Of a stretch of 64,000 bases of DNA, positions 37,801 through 49,510 are shown one piece after another. The stretch covers positions 151,704 through 215,703 of the forward strand of contig NW_025776824.1 of NCBI RefSeq assembly GCF_021130785.1, read 5' to 3'. A model generated the notes under the pieces. The model saw only the letters and a program-made list of their open reading frames with translations, had not been told where the DNA came from and did no database searches. Both the position numbers and the translations under genes were made by a program. The DNA is from Homalodisca vitripennis. Its lineage: Eukaryota > Arthropoda > Insecta > Hemiptera > Cicadellidae. Within the stretch, counting starts at the first letter, position 1, and the number at the start of each line of letters is the position of its first letter.

Positions 37801-39021
37801 ATAATATAGTATAATACTAAAGATTATGTATAATCAACCCAAAAGTCCTCAATTCCCTATATCTCTATCTTTCTATAGTCCTAAATCTCCTATTACCGCT
37901 TTGGATAGTAAACATTAGTGAAGATATATAAATATTGCATTATTTTCATTAAACGTTTTATGTCCTACAATTCTAATTATATAAATCAGGACTTTATGTA
38001 AAATAAACATTACAAATTACTAATTTCCATTAAATGACATAAAATTATTTTATTTTCTAATGAAATTCAAAATTTTTATTTCTCACATTACATTGAAAAT
38101 TATATTTAGAACTCGCAATATATATTTCTCATCATAAATCAATACAGATACACCTAGAGAGGTTATGAAGTAATTTTCAATAACTGTAAACAGAGAAAGA
38201 TATTAGTTGAGGTTTTTTGTCAATGGGCAAGACAATCTAAGTATGAGATAATTAGTCCTATAGAGCAGCCGCCAGCGCTCAGTTTCAATGCAATTCTGCA
38301 TTTTTATATAGTATTGTCTTGCTGTAGAAATCATTCTAATACAACTACTGTACCAATACTTCTATTATATTACACGTTGCTTTTGATTTCAAATTCCCTT
38401 TGTTTTTCAGGGATAAGTTTTAAAGACGGGTAACTGATTCGAAGCGTAAATACTTACTAACTTTATGCCTTTAAAAGAACTACAATCACAGATATATGTA
38501 CGGATATCATAAAATTCATACCTGATTTTAATTCATCCACAGTTACTTTTCTAAGATGGCATAGGCTAAATACATTTTACCACTCTTCTGCTCTTGGGAG
38601 AATATCTAAACAAATTTGCATTAATTTCAGAATCAGATGCTATTTTTTTTTAAATACGTAATAATCTTAATAGCTTTAAAATTAAATATTAACGGTTGGA
38701 TTTTTCAATCAGTGACTTATAAATCTAAGATTTTAATATTATTAAACAGATATTAGTAAAGTACTCTTTTTTCCCTTCAGAACTTTATCAGACTATTCAT
38801 GACTTCCTTAATCACAATCACAACTTTATGTTTAGTACATGTTTCGAAGGGTATTATTTTCCTATATTAAATTGGAAGCCTTACTTTTTTCAATAACTTG
38901 TTCACTACTGCCATATACCCATCAGAGATCTTTATAATGTTATAATCAATTATATTTCTTATGTACCACAGTCACTCAATCTACTTCAGCAATATGACCT
39001 ACTGCTCTACGTAGACTGGAA

Positions 39022-39024
<3 letters not shown>

Positions 39025-39086
<62 letters not shown>
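39025..39086. repeat. (AT)n microsatellite, 31 units
   Basis: Uninterrupted alternating AT from 39025 to 39086. Confidence 0.98.
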
Positions 39087-39089
<3 letters not shown>

Positions 39090-39383
39090 ATTAGGCTCCC
39101 TATTATGCTCTCTTTGAAGAACTGTCAACACCTATCATATTATTCATATTTAAACTTATACCCTTTCTTATTTATTGATTTTGACATTATTAGATTAAAA
39201 CATTTTGCAAAGTTAATCATCGTTTATGGAGCACATGAACAAAACAGATAAAACTCCCGTTAAAGTGAGAAACTGTGATTCACTCTTTGTCTGCTCTTTA
39301 ATTTAGTGTTGTAGCCTATTCTGTAATCAGCTGTTAAGGTTCGCTTTGACGCGTAGATAATTAAACAACAGCTACAGCTGTTA

Positions 39384-39414
39384 CACAAGTCACTGCGCGC
39401 CGCGCCGACTTGTG
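39384..39414. other. GC-rich hairpin
   Basis: CACAAGTC (39384-39391) and its exact complement GACTTGTG (39407-39414) enclose a 15-base loop that is itself rich in CG steps (GCGCGCCGCGCC). A second short palindrome, ACAGCTACAGCTGT, lies just left at about 39368-39381. This could be a transposon end, or a structured or regulatory site. Confidence 0.55.
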
Positions 39415-39569
39415 AATATTATTTGGTTCTGTAAATTTAAATACGTTATATTGAATATATTGAGATTTTTATGTTGTGGAATTGTAAAATAATTTTTAAA
39501 AAATATTGCTTAAAAACTTTAAATTAACAAATTATCTTATATTGGTAGCATTAGGACTAGAGTTTATTG

Positions 39570-39870
39570 ACTAAGAACGCAGCGAAGTCTATTACTGGAA
39601 AGTTATAAAAATGTTATTTCTGTCTGTCTGTCTGTCTGTCTGTCTGCTAATTGACATATAGATTTAAAGTTCTCGATTAGCCTTGATATATATTTGAGGA
39701 ACACCGTGTTCAATGTTGGTGCATGTCACTCCATGGGATTTGGCTGATCTTTAGTGAATACTTTCACATTGGTAACCATAGTGACAACGAAAATAGCATC
39801 CATGGGATTTGGCTGATCTTTAGTGAATACTTTCACATTGGTAACCATAGTGACAACGAAAATAGCATAA
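39570..39870 (+). repeat. Interspersed repeat family member with TCTG run and internal duplication
   Basis: Layout: GCGAAGTCTATTACTGGAAA, then (TCTG)7 at 39619-39646, then an A/T-rich linker, then CCATGGGATTTGGCTGATC. The complement at 57630-57890 has the same parts in the same order. Other partial members lie near 28.2, 28.8, 43.0 and 59.2 kb. The plus ORF at 39723-39923 is a by-product of the 69-bp duplication. Confidence 0.6.
39731..39868 (+). repeat. Perfect 69-bp tandem duplication
   Basis: 39731-39799 and 39800-39868 are identical by inspection. With no differences in otherwise diverged DNA, this is a very recent event or an assembly artefact. Its length is a multiple of three, which is why an ORF runs through it. 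Confidence 0.95.
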
Positions 39871-41505
39871 TAAATAAATTTGTAAATAAACTCAATACAC
39901 CCAGAGGATATTCAAACTTGTGACATATTAACACATACGGCCTAACTATGCCAACACAGACATATACTTTATAATTATTTCTTATTTATACTACTATTAC
40001 TTAAAAAGTTGTATATAACCAATTTATTTAATATAAATGTCAATATATCATGCAACAAGATAGATGTGGATGTAAAAAATATTTCATATGTTGACTTTAA
40101 ATTTGGCATAAGAAACTTCATCTCTGTAAATAATAAGTTCTAAGATGCATAATTTTTGTGTTAACTTCTTATATCTGTGAACTTTGAAGTGACCATGAAC
40201 GTATTGCAACTGTTTCCTGAAACATTATATCTAATAGTGATAACCAAGTAAATCAAATTTTTTATTGTATTATTTTAACGTAGCGTTTAGTAATAGTATG
40301 CTAAAGCACCAACACAATGAAATTAGCTGTATCTTCCGTTTAAATTTAGATTTTAATTGGATGTGTTGAAACGAAAGATTATTTCATTTTTAAAACTCAA
40401 ACCTCAATTGGGAAATTATTTCAATTATGACAACTACTGAAAAATTACTTTTTTTATACAATTTAGAAAAAGAAACATTTAGGGCCTTGCCTTACAATTA
40501 ACCCTAATATACAGTATCAAGCACTTGGAAACGAAAATATTAATTGCTAGTTAGAAAAGACGTAGTTAGTTTTAAAGTAAATAATTATAAGTCCTTGTGT
40601 CTTATAATTTACGTGAAGTACGCACGCTGCAGGAGAGCAAGTTCGCGGAGTCTGTTAACAGGGTTTAGCAGTAAGTGATTTATGACTCCCACAACAAGGT
40701 GTTAAGTGCCGGCGTCTAGCACGCGCTGTGTCTTGTGACTTGTCTTTAAGGTTCGGTTCACACAAGTGAGAGTCTAATCGTAGTAACTCGAATACAAAGG
40801 AATTAAAGTTTGAAATATTAAGGAAAGATATAATTAATTACCATACTACATGCAGTTTTAATAAGTTAAAAACACTGACAAAGCTGAGTCCGCATTATAA
40901 TCACAGTTTCCGAGTTATGAATTTTAATACTTTAGTTTGCTTTCAAAGTGCCAAAAACCTATATTCTATTTCTTTACTATTGACTTAAAAGCTGAAAGTT
41001 ATTTTTCGTAAATTACTTCCTGAAAATGTTTAAACGCAGAAATTAACATACTAAATTTTAATAAAACCCGATATTGTTTTTTTACTAGTAAGCTTTGTTA
41101 GTTAACTTTCCATCTGCACATTAAGATCCACCCTCATGTATCAATGCCAATAAATCGGCATAAGGTACATTACAAATAATAAACTTATGTACTAAAATGT
41201 TTAGGGAAGAACTCGCCTTATGACTAGTAGCAAAAAAATGTAGTACGTCAACATTTTTGGATATTTGCTGTCACTATATATCTCAATAATAGAGCACCCT
41301 ATTAAGGGTTGTGATGTGGGTATAAAAACATTAAGGCATAAAGTTGAACAAGCACAAGTAAAAAACTAAAGAAAGTATAGCGATAAAATTACTAAAGTAC
41401 AGGAAACTAAAAACAGAAAGTTAGTTGTTTGTGAAAAATACCAAATATATCCATAACTGTCAGCGTGAGGACACAACATAATAAGATACTGGGGAAACAA
41501 ATAAT

Positions 41506-41636
41506 GGCACTTTCTGTAAAATTTTAACTTAAATATAGGCACTTCCTGTGGAATGTTACCTGAAATGTAGGCACATCCTATGAAGTGTTAACTGAAATAT
41601 AAGCACTTCCTGTGGAATGTTAACGGAAACATAACA
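41506..41636 (+). repeat. 32-bp minisatellite, about four units
   Basis: Units start at 41506, 41538, 41570 and 41602 around the pattern GGCACTTCCTGTGGAATGTT followed by AACTGAAATATA. Periods are 32, 32 and 32. There is no coding frame. Confidence 0.9.
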
Positions 41637-42336
41637 ACATAATGGCGATGGTTGCAAGAGGATGTAAAGAGCAGACACCTTTTGCCTTCTGCTTTTGTTC
41701 TTAATGTCAAAGTGTACTCAAGAGTGTGTACTTGAATTTTGGTGGTTAATTAGTCGGGATACTTAACATTTAAGTAATGTATTAAAATACGTTTGTATTT
41801 TATTAGTGTTTTGAAGTAAAAAATTAACATCTTAAAAATGTTTCGGTGTTTAAAAAAAAAAAACTAACAAAAACTAATTATGATATTTATAGTCTCTTCA
41901 ATAATGTAAACTAAAAAAATGAAATTAAATAAAATTGCCAACAAAGTATATTTTTAACAAAATGTAAACTCTTCTTATTTCTAAAGGCCGAGATATTAGA
42001 CTAAGGTATGAAATCTCTTCAGATTGAACATACTGCAATATGTTTCAATCTGCCGAGAGAGTACTGCACACAATATCATTGCATTGCAATGTGAGAGTTA
42101 TATACTAGAGCTATGCATAACTTACGAGAGCAATCTTCTCACCTCCTTCACAACAAGCTTCTACGTGGTTTTATTTGGTATTTGTTGTATTGAATTAATA
42201 ATCTTTGCAGTAACGTAAAATTATGACGATACATTCACAAACACACACAAAATTGTAGTTTTTATTCTATGTATATTAATATTTTCACGTTTAAAAATCT
42301 CTTTTTCGGCAAGAAACTTAAAAAATAATTATTAGT

Positions 42337-42385
42337 GTATATATGTGCGTGCGCGCGCGTGCTTGTGTGTGTGGTGGGTGATGGG
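42337..42385. repeat. Alternating purine-pyrimidine tract (GT/GC)
   Basis: TATATATGTGCGTGCGCGCGCGTGCTTGTGTGTGTGG. Long alternating GC/GT runs can adopt Z-DNA; I see no other role. Confidence 0.7.
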
Positions 42386-43009
42386 GAGGGGAGAACGGAC
42401 TTGATCTCTAAAACGATTAGAACATCAATTACCAACTAATCACTTGAACCTTACAAAAGAACCCCTTGTTAAGTTAGTAACATGATATTTAAAGTACAAG
42501 ATGTTAGATTATTTCGGATAACTCTAAAAATATTTAGTTTTCAGTAATTTAATTTTTGCTATTTATTTATTGATTTCTGTTCTACCTACCAGTTTGGTTA
42601 TGAAATAAGTTTGGCCACTTCACAGCAGAGGAGGCTGGGTAAACAGTAACTTTCTTACTCTAAATTTCAAGGTTTATAAATACATATCCACAGTCATAAT
42701 TAAAACTCCGATGTTTCAAACAAATTCTATGTCGTTTTATCGCATTTAATACATTTCAATAATTTATATACGCAATTATATAATTATCTTAAGATCATTA
42801 ACTGATCAATAGCTATTACTCATGACACGAAAACAAGTAAGGAATAGAAAAATATGTATACAATTACTACAAATATTTCTTTTAAATCCACACACAGATT
42901 CATTCAATTGTGCTGCATCTCCTAACTAAACTCTTAAACGTAAAGGAACTGTTTCGACTAATTTCGGATATGTGATAAGGTAATACCTTAATCATTTGAG
43001 TGGCTAGAA

Positions 43010-43110
43010 AAAATTGACATCTATCTCTCCATCTGTTTGCAAATCAGCACGATATCTCTGGAACAAACTCAACTATTCACTTTTGCAATAGGCTTAATTT
43101 CTATAAAGTA
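43010..43110 (+). repeat. Interspersed TCTG-run family member, worn
   Basis: ATCTATCTCTCCATCTGTTTGC, then CACGATATCTCTGGAACAAACT, then TATTCACTTTTGCAATAGGC follow the layout at 28195-28330. Confidence 0.35.
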
Positions 43111-43474
43111 TTAGACTTCCATTTCAAACAACTCTTAATTAAGAAATTAAAAAAAATTAGAAATGTTTAGTCCATAAAATTTTATTTTACAAGACAATTT
43201 AGTTCTGTAATCCATGGATACCTAACACATTACATTTATTGAAGCACTTAAACAAACTTACAAATAAATTTTTAAAGAATATTTCAAAGGTTAGCATCAT
43301 TAATACCAATACTAATTAAATCTTCAATTACTTTTTGTATTTTAGAATTATTAGCTTTTAGAGTTATTATAAAATTTATTATAAAATCACAATGAACTCT
43401 AGTTCCTGCAACGTTTAGTGAAGCTAATTTCAACAAGCAAAACTGCAAGTAATAATTGTAATACCTCTGTCGAA

Positions 43475-44040
43475 ATTCAGTCACGTTTTTAATTACATAG
43501 CTCGTTAAGGGCTGTGGGCTTCTCAAGTTAAGCACACACTCAAAGGCTGGTATTGTTAAGTGCTTCTCTCTTCAGTACTCAAGAAAGAGCATTTACAAAT
43601 TCTGTCGACAGTGTCACTTTTGAAGGATGGTTTCTACATACACCACTGATTACGAACGCAAATGTCAATGGAACCACAAATTTAAAAACAACTTGTGTTG
43701 TTAGGAAAGTTAAAAGTTTTCTAAATACAAAATCGATTTTTAAACAGTTTCCGAAAGAATACTTAAACTAGGATTTTACATGTTTTGCATTTGATTAATA
43801 GGTTACACGTTACAAAGACCCCCATTGATACAACCTTAAACTAGTTATTACTTATGAAAAGTAAACTATATAAACTATATAAACTTAGGGCAGTTAATCT
43901 ATCTATATATTTAATCAATCGTAAAAATAAAAAAGCAAATGACAAAGGAATAAATATCCACAGTCTTCCTTTGGTGACATTAACATCTTACCTATTTTGA
44001 AACTATTCCTGTAACTAAAATAACTTTGGGGGTTTTCTAG
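43475..44040 (+). repeat. Duplicated block in unit 2 (paired with 25830-26320)
   Basis: Last collinear block of unit 2. ORFs at 43284-43535 (minus) and 43553-43771 (plus) overlap it. Neither frame is kept in unit 1, which has stops and frame shifts, so I do not annotate them as genes. Confidence 0.8.
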
Positions 44041-44559
44041 TAATTATTTTAGTTTTGTTATACATAAGGTGAGAATGTACAATATTAATATTTATTTACA
44101 TTTATTTTGAAAAAAAAACATAAACTAATATGTTTGTATTAGTTTAAAACTAGATGCTTATAAGCTTAATCATAATAAATGAAATTAGATCTTAATCAAC
44201 GATAGATTGTAACCGCCTTTGGAGGAAAATGGTGAAATGTAAGAGAAAAACAGATAATTTCGATAGCCAAAAATTTCCCAACGCAAGTACTATGAACAGA
44301 CTAGACTATATTTAAGAACGAATATAAATGTTATTAATGAGATAAATGAGATTTTAGCGAGAAACTCAACACTCACTTTGATTCAAACATTTCCACTATA
44401 GCAACTTCATGTGCAGAAAACTTGGTAGGATTCTTTTTAGGATACACAATTGTTGAGAAAATGTTGATGATGATGATGATGAAATTGTCATTGATGAGAC
44501 AATAAGACTACCAGTTCACCTATTTATAGGAGTCTATGATGTCAAAACGACGTAAATGT

Positions 44560-44680
44560 TTCGTTTCGAGCTTCTTCTTCATCGACTTTCTTTGGAACTC
44601 TTCAGAGGAACATGACTCCAGGAGTTAAGCCTGAGACAGCGTCAGATACGGTGAACTGGAGCGTAACTTAAAATTCAAAT
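44560..44680 (+). repeat. Landmark block A, copy A3 (right edge of unit 2)
   Basis: CGAGCTTCTTC, CTCTTCAGAGGAACATGACTC, GAGACAGCGTCAG and GGTGAACTGGAGC follow in the same order as at 6740-6880. It may begin a further unit that the later insertions have obscured. Confidence 0.65.
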
Positions 44681-44689
44681 GAATCGATC

Positions 44690-45427
44690 CTTCCTACCAC
44701 ACCTGCGTTATGGGTTTGATGGGTATGTAGCACACAACAAAATTTGTTATCCCAATACATTGTTGGATGAAAATAGTTTAGTAAATATATTGTTACATAA
44801 TTGTAACGTGTCTATAGGAATGTTAATTTCCATAAACCAATTACAACTATTTTGTTTCAGTATAAGAGCGATCAAGTGACTTGTAAACCAACAACCCTTT
44901 ATTTTAACAATGCACAACTCCCAATGGAATCCAATAATTAAACTCAGTATAAATTAATAGAAATTTTAATTACAATGAACACCATAATAGACCATCGCCA
45001 AGCTATCTTTTTTACTTTTAATTTATTGTCACTATTTATTATTTATAAACCTTCAGATGTTGACATGTCCAGACTTATAATTAACAATCAATCAAATCAT
45101 TCAATAATTGTGTCCTTCAAGTTCTCAGTGCTAATATTTTCAACACAAACTCAAAATAAAAATCTTCATTAAATATCGAAATAAAATAATCTCCTTCAAA
45201 TACAAAATGAAACAACTAATAAAATAAGACTTGTTCTCAAAATTAAAATCAAACAAATTAAGGTAATATTAATAATTAAGTAGGAACAAAGACAATGTCC
45301 AACCAGTTAAACTCAAAGTTTTATCAATCACTATATCCTTATTTGCTGTAAATTTTCCAATTTTCAAGATCATCGACTTACCCAGAATAATCTGGTTGCC
45401 TTTGAATATTAAATTTAGGAGCTTGTA

Positions 45428-45476
<49 letters not shown>

Positions 45477-46073
45477 TAGAATCTCAGAATATAAAATATA
45501 ATTTCATTATCAGTAAGCTATTCCTGAATTAACCAACTTGAACAGCAAAATAATATTAAGCAATTTTCTATTAAAATGTTAAATTCTAACTTTTCACAGT
45601 ACCTCACACATTTCCAGAAGACTTCACAAACCAAAATAACTGTTATTGATCTATTAATTGAAAATTCAAACTTTAAATTTTGAAAAGAATTTAACTTCAA
45701 ACTGAACCTTCCTACCGAAATATCTACACGGCAAGAGTAGGTTAATCACTTCTACCACGAACTTCTTTCCCTGAGCACACCGCAAAGACTCCTCCAAAAA
45801 CCCACTTGAATCAACCGGAAGGCTCTCGAAGTACCTCCCACCATACAATCAACCTAACATTGGCGAATTAAAATTGACCAAACACAATGTCTGAACTGGA
45901 CGGCACCTATCCAACCCAGACCTGTATCTTATGGCCGGTACCTCGAGACAAAAGGAAGCTTCTAGGCATTCCTCGAACCCGAATCAACAAGATATTCAGC
46001 ACTGGTGAAAGGATCAAAATTCTTACAATTCACTTATATTATCAATTTAAAATTCTCTTAACATAAATATAAA
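44690..46073. other. AT-rich DNA, then a GC-richer unclassified stretch
   Basis: 44690-45670 shows only short ORFs without motifs and an (AT)n run at 45432-45472. From about 45690 to 46010 GC content rises. A minus ORF at 45666-45848 and fragmentary open frames on both strands lie there. It could be a retroelement remnant, but no family motif is visible. The Helitron inserts at its right end. Confidence 0.45.
45432..45472. repeat. (AT)n microsatellite
   Basis: About 20 uninterrupted AT units. Confidence 0.97.
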
Positions 46074-46249
46074 TCTTTATATATATATATTTCTTGTGTG
46101 CGTGTGTATGTTAATGAACTCCTCCTAAACGGGTGGACCGATTTTAATGAAACTTTTTGTGTGTCTTCAGGTGAATCCGAGAATGGTTTAGATTCACAAT
46201 TCGGTCTAATTTAAATAGTTTATTTAATTAATTTTTTAATAATAAGTTG

Positions 46250-46510
46250 TTGTTGATGTTGGAATGTTTTACATTGAATCCGCCAGACTGCGCTACGAAC
46301 GACACGTAATACAAAGTGAACTGATACTTAACAGCTGTGAATATTTTCAGCTGAAGTTCATCAAAAGAGGCAGATTTTGTTCACATTTAAAATTTAGAAA
46401 GTTCATATTTTAAATTTGTAAAGTGCTTGATCAGTAGTGTAATGCAGATTGCAAAGATGAAGTTTCACCAATTGTTCTACGTAAACATTATAATATTACA
46501 ACACAGCCAT
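46250..46510 (+). repeat. Helitron internal direct repeat, copy 1
   Basis: Paired with 47360-47607. Shared: TTGGA.TGTTTTA.ATTG.ATCC, CAGACTG.GCTACGA, ACACGTAATACAAAGTGAAC, TACTTAACAGCTGTGAATAT, AAGTGCTTGATCAGTAGT and ACATTATAATATTACAACAC. Confidence 0.88.
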
Positions 46511-46979
46511 AATGTTTTTCTACTATAATTCCAGGTTTTCCCCACAGTTTGTGCTGCTCTCAAATTTGTGTGTTGTTTTGTAACATTCTGTAATTATTGT
46601 GTGAGTGCTAATTGTTATAATACTTAATAGAGATTGAAGATGTTTGAAGTGCATAAAAAACTATAGTTATTTATTAAAGTTATTGAACTCATTTTGCAAA
46701 TTTATTGAAGTGAGTATATTGGTGGCATACCTCAAATAACCTAAGTAGCATACAAATCAAAAGGTTGTGTTTCTATGTGTGAATATTGTTAACAGTTTAG
46801 ATAATCAAGTTTTAAACTAATTTGATTTAAAATAATTTGTTGTAATTTACATTTTTTAATCTGCAGTCAGAATTGGTCACATAAGTTCAAATTAAGTAGC
46901 ATACAAATCACATGTGTGAATAACTACTTATTGTTAATAGTGTAGGAATTGGTTTTAAATTAAATTCTGTTGGCCAGTT

Positions 46980-47200
46980 CCGATACTATACTGTAATTTT
47001 AAATTACTAATTTTATAACAAGTATATTTTTTAAATTTACAACTTAATTTATCGTAATGCTATTGAATGTACAATATTTTTTGTTAATCCTTCAGGAGTG
47101 TACATAAACAAATTAGATGGTTTTCCGATAGGGCTGAAGTATAATAAGTGACCTCCACCACAATCGAATTATTGATATTTCTGAATAGCCTATCCAAACT
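46980..47200 (+). repeat. Helitron inverted repeat, left arm (pairs with 49330-49510)
   Basis: TTACAACTTAATTTATCGTAATGC, TTTTTTGTTAATCCTTC and AAACAAATTAGATGGTTTTC occur as their complements at 49330-49510. Confidence 0.82.
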
Positions 47201-47359
47201 ACTATCCGAATTGGATTATAGTTATTTAAAGGCTGAAGTATAATGAGCAGCCACCATCACAATCGGATTATTGATATTTCTGAATAGCCTATCCAAACTA
47301 CTGAATTTCATTATAGTTATTTATTCGGTCAAATTAAATTAAATTTTTAATTATAAATT

Positions 47360-47607
47360 GTTGTTGATGTTGGAGTGTTTTATATTGGATCCGACAGACT
47401 GTGCTACGACACGTAATACAAAGTGAACTAATACTTAACAGCTGTGAATATTTCCAGCTGAAGTTCACCAAAGAGGCAGAAACATTTGTTTACATTTATA
47501 TTACGTTTATTATAAAGTGCTTGATCAGTAGTCTAATGCAGATTGCAAAGTTAAATTTTCACCAATTGTTCTATGTAAACATTATAATATTACAACACAG
47601 CCATACG
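47360..47607 (+). repeat. Helitron internal direct repeat, copy 2
   Basis: Second copy, 1.1 kb downstream. The plus ORF at 47401-47622 falls in it but is not kept in copy 1, so it is not a gene. Confidence 0.88.
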
Positions 47608-48399
47608 TTTAATCAATTATAGTCTTGAAAGCATAGAGTAAGCATAAACATATAAAAATAACACCACTTCTTATTTCAATATATTCTGTACTCACTTTGG
47701 AGGATAGAGATTATCCAGATATAAAATTGGAAGTTTTAGCTTTTAACTGAAATTCTTAGTAAATATTAAGTGTTGATCTTGGAAGAATGCATTACGATCG
47801 CAGTTTCAAATGTTTTTTTTCTATTTTAATTCCAGGTTTTCCCGACAGTTTGTGCTGCTATCAAATTTGTGTGTTGTTTTGTATCATCGTGTGATTATTT
47901 TATGAGTGCTAATTGTAATATTAAATTAATAGAGAATCACATGTGTCAATAACTATTGTTAATAATGTAGGAATTGGTTTAAAATTAAATTCTGTTGGCC
48001 AGTTCTGATACTATACTGTAATTTTAAATAACTATAATGAAATTCAGTAGTTTAGATAGGCTAATCAGAAATATCAATAATTCGATTGAGATGGTGGTTG
48101 CTTATTATACTTCAGCCTTTAAATAACTATAATTTGGATCGTCATTTTAGTAGTTTAGATAGCCTATTCAGATATATCAATAATTTGATTGTGATGGTGG
48201 CCACTTATTGTACTTCAGACCTATAGGGAATACTATTTAGTATTTTAGATACCGTAGTCTACGTTGTCATAAATTTTTATCTAGAAGTTACTTAATTAAA
48301 ATTACATATTCAATAAGTTACTCATACTCATTGTGTACTATTATACAAAATTTCATTTTTACAGAAAAATGCCACGTCTTCGTGTAAGAGGACGAATAG

Positions 48400-48932
48400 T
48401 TATTCAATCATGTGATTTATATGCTACTTAATTTGAACTTATGTGACCAAACTGTTAACAATAGTATTCACACATAGAAACACAACCTTTTGATTTGTAT
48501 GCTACTTAGGTTATGCGACCAATATACTCACTTCGTTCAATAAATTTTCAAAATTAGTTCAATAACTTCAATAAATAACTATAGTTTTTTATGTACTTCA
48601 AACATCTTCAATCTCTATTAATGTGATATTAAAATTAGCACTCACACAATAATTACACGATGTTACAAAACAACACACAAAACATCTTCAATCTCTATTA
48701 ATGTGATATTACAATAAGCACTCACACAATAATTACACGATGTTACAATACAACACACATATTTGATAACAGCACAAACTGTCAGGAAAACCTGGAATTA
48801 AAATAGAAAACATTTGAAACTGTGATCGTAGCGCATTCTGCTGGATACAATGTAAAACATTCCAAGATGGTCCACCCATTTAGGAGGAGTTCAGCTCCAT
48901 ACACACGCACACAAGAAATATAAATATAAAGA
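48400..48932 (-). mobile_element. Second Helitron 5' end, inverted, inside the element
   Basis: On the minus strand a 5' end begins at 48932: A|TCTTTATATTTATATTTCTT, then GTGTGCGTGTGTATG, then CTCCTCCTAAATGGGTGGAC. This is the same end as at 46074, facing the other way. Its continuation to about 48400 is the complement of 46540-46900. I found no CTAG 3' end for this copy, so it is truncated or shares the outer element's body. Confidence 0.75.
48601..48760. repeat. 80-bp tandem duplication inside the Helitron
   Basis: Units start at 48601 and 48681 (AACATCTTCAATCTCTATTA). They differ at only a few bases, so the event is young relative to the element. Confidence 0.9.
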
Positions 48933-49329
48933 TAATGAATTCGGTAGTTTAGATAGGCTAATTAAAAATATCAATAATTTGATTGCGATGTTGGCCGCTT
49001 ATTAAAATTCAGCCTTTAAATAACTATAATCTAATTCAGTTTGTCATTTTAGTAGTTTAGATAGGCTATTCAGAAATATCTATAATTCGATTGTGATGGT
49101 GATAGTTATTATACTTCAGCCCTATACGGAATACTTATTTAGTATTTTAGATAAATTAAATTCTGTTGGCCAGTTCCGATACTATACTGTAATTTTAAAT
49201 AACTGTAATGAAATTCGGTAGTTTAGATAGACTATTAAGAAATATCAATAATTCGATTGTGATGGTGGCCGCTTATTATACTTCTGCCTTTACATAACTA
49301 TAATCTAATTCGTATAGTAGTTATATAGG

Positions 49330-49510
49330 CTATTCAGAAATATCAATAATTCGATTGTGATGGAGGTCACTTACTATACTTCAGCCCTATCGGAAAATCA
49401 TCTAATTTGTTTGTGTATACTCCTGAAGGATTAACAAAAAATATTGTACATTCAATGGCATTACGATAAATTAAGTTGTAAATTGAAAAAATATACCTGT
49501 TATAAAATAG
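49330..49510 (-). repeat. Helitron inverted repeat, right arm
   Basis: Complement of 46980-47200. Together with the 46540-46900 / 48400-48860 pair, it makes the element largely palindromic. Confidence 0.82.

Larger units (their letters stand above)
37830..43430. other. Insert of about 5.5 kb specific to unit 2
   Basis: In unit 1 the flanking blocks lie about 320 bp apart (25510 to 25830); here they are 5.6 kb apart. The extra DNA is AT-rich and carries an AT microsatellite, a GC-rich hairpin, a TCTG-family member with a 69-bp duplication and a 32-bp minisatellite. A GC-richer patch lies at 40620-40760. I saw no transposase or reverse transcriptase. It may be several insertions or sequence lost from unit 1. 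Confidence 0.45.
26600..44680 (+). repeat. Segmental duplication, unit 2
   Basis: This is the second copy of the unit at 6.7-26.5 kb, in direct orientation; the block list is given under unit 1. Insertions specific to this copy include 28.09-30.49 kb, about 30.89-31.2 kb (GC-richer), 32.04-32.51 kb, the MITE at 33141-33547 and 37.83-43.4 kb. It lacks the hAT relic of unit 1. It carries an extra stretch of about 100 bp near 33880-33980 that unit 1 lacks but the inverted third copy has. Confidence 0.85.
47141..49405. repeat. Helitron interior minisatellite-like units, both orientations
   Basis: A unit of about 90-110 bp, TAGTTTAGATAGGCTATTCAG then AAATATCAATAATTCGATTG then TGATGGTGGCCGCTTATTAT then ACTTCAGCC, appears inverted near 47145 and 47232. 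It appears direct near 48042, 48150, 48940, 49050, 49215 and 49320. Such arrays are frequent inside non-autonomous Helitrons. Confidence 0.82.

Noticed and set aside
39723..39923. ORF with an internal 23-residue repeat
   Set aside because: It is produced by the 69-bp duplication, whose length is a multiple of three, inside a dispersed repeat.
43284..43771. Two adjacent ORFs on opposite strands
   Set aside because: Both fall largely in or beside duplicated block 43475-44040, and the paralog at 25.8-26.0 kb has stops or shifts in both frames.
47401..47622. 73-codon ORF in the Helitron
   Set aside because: The frame is not kept in the direct repeat at 46250-46510, and no Rep or helicase motif is present.
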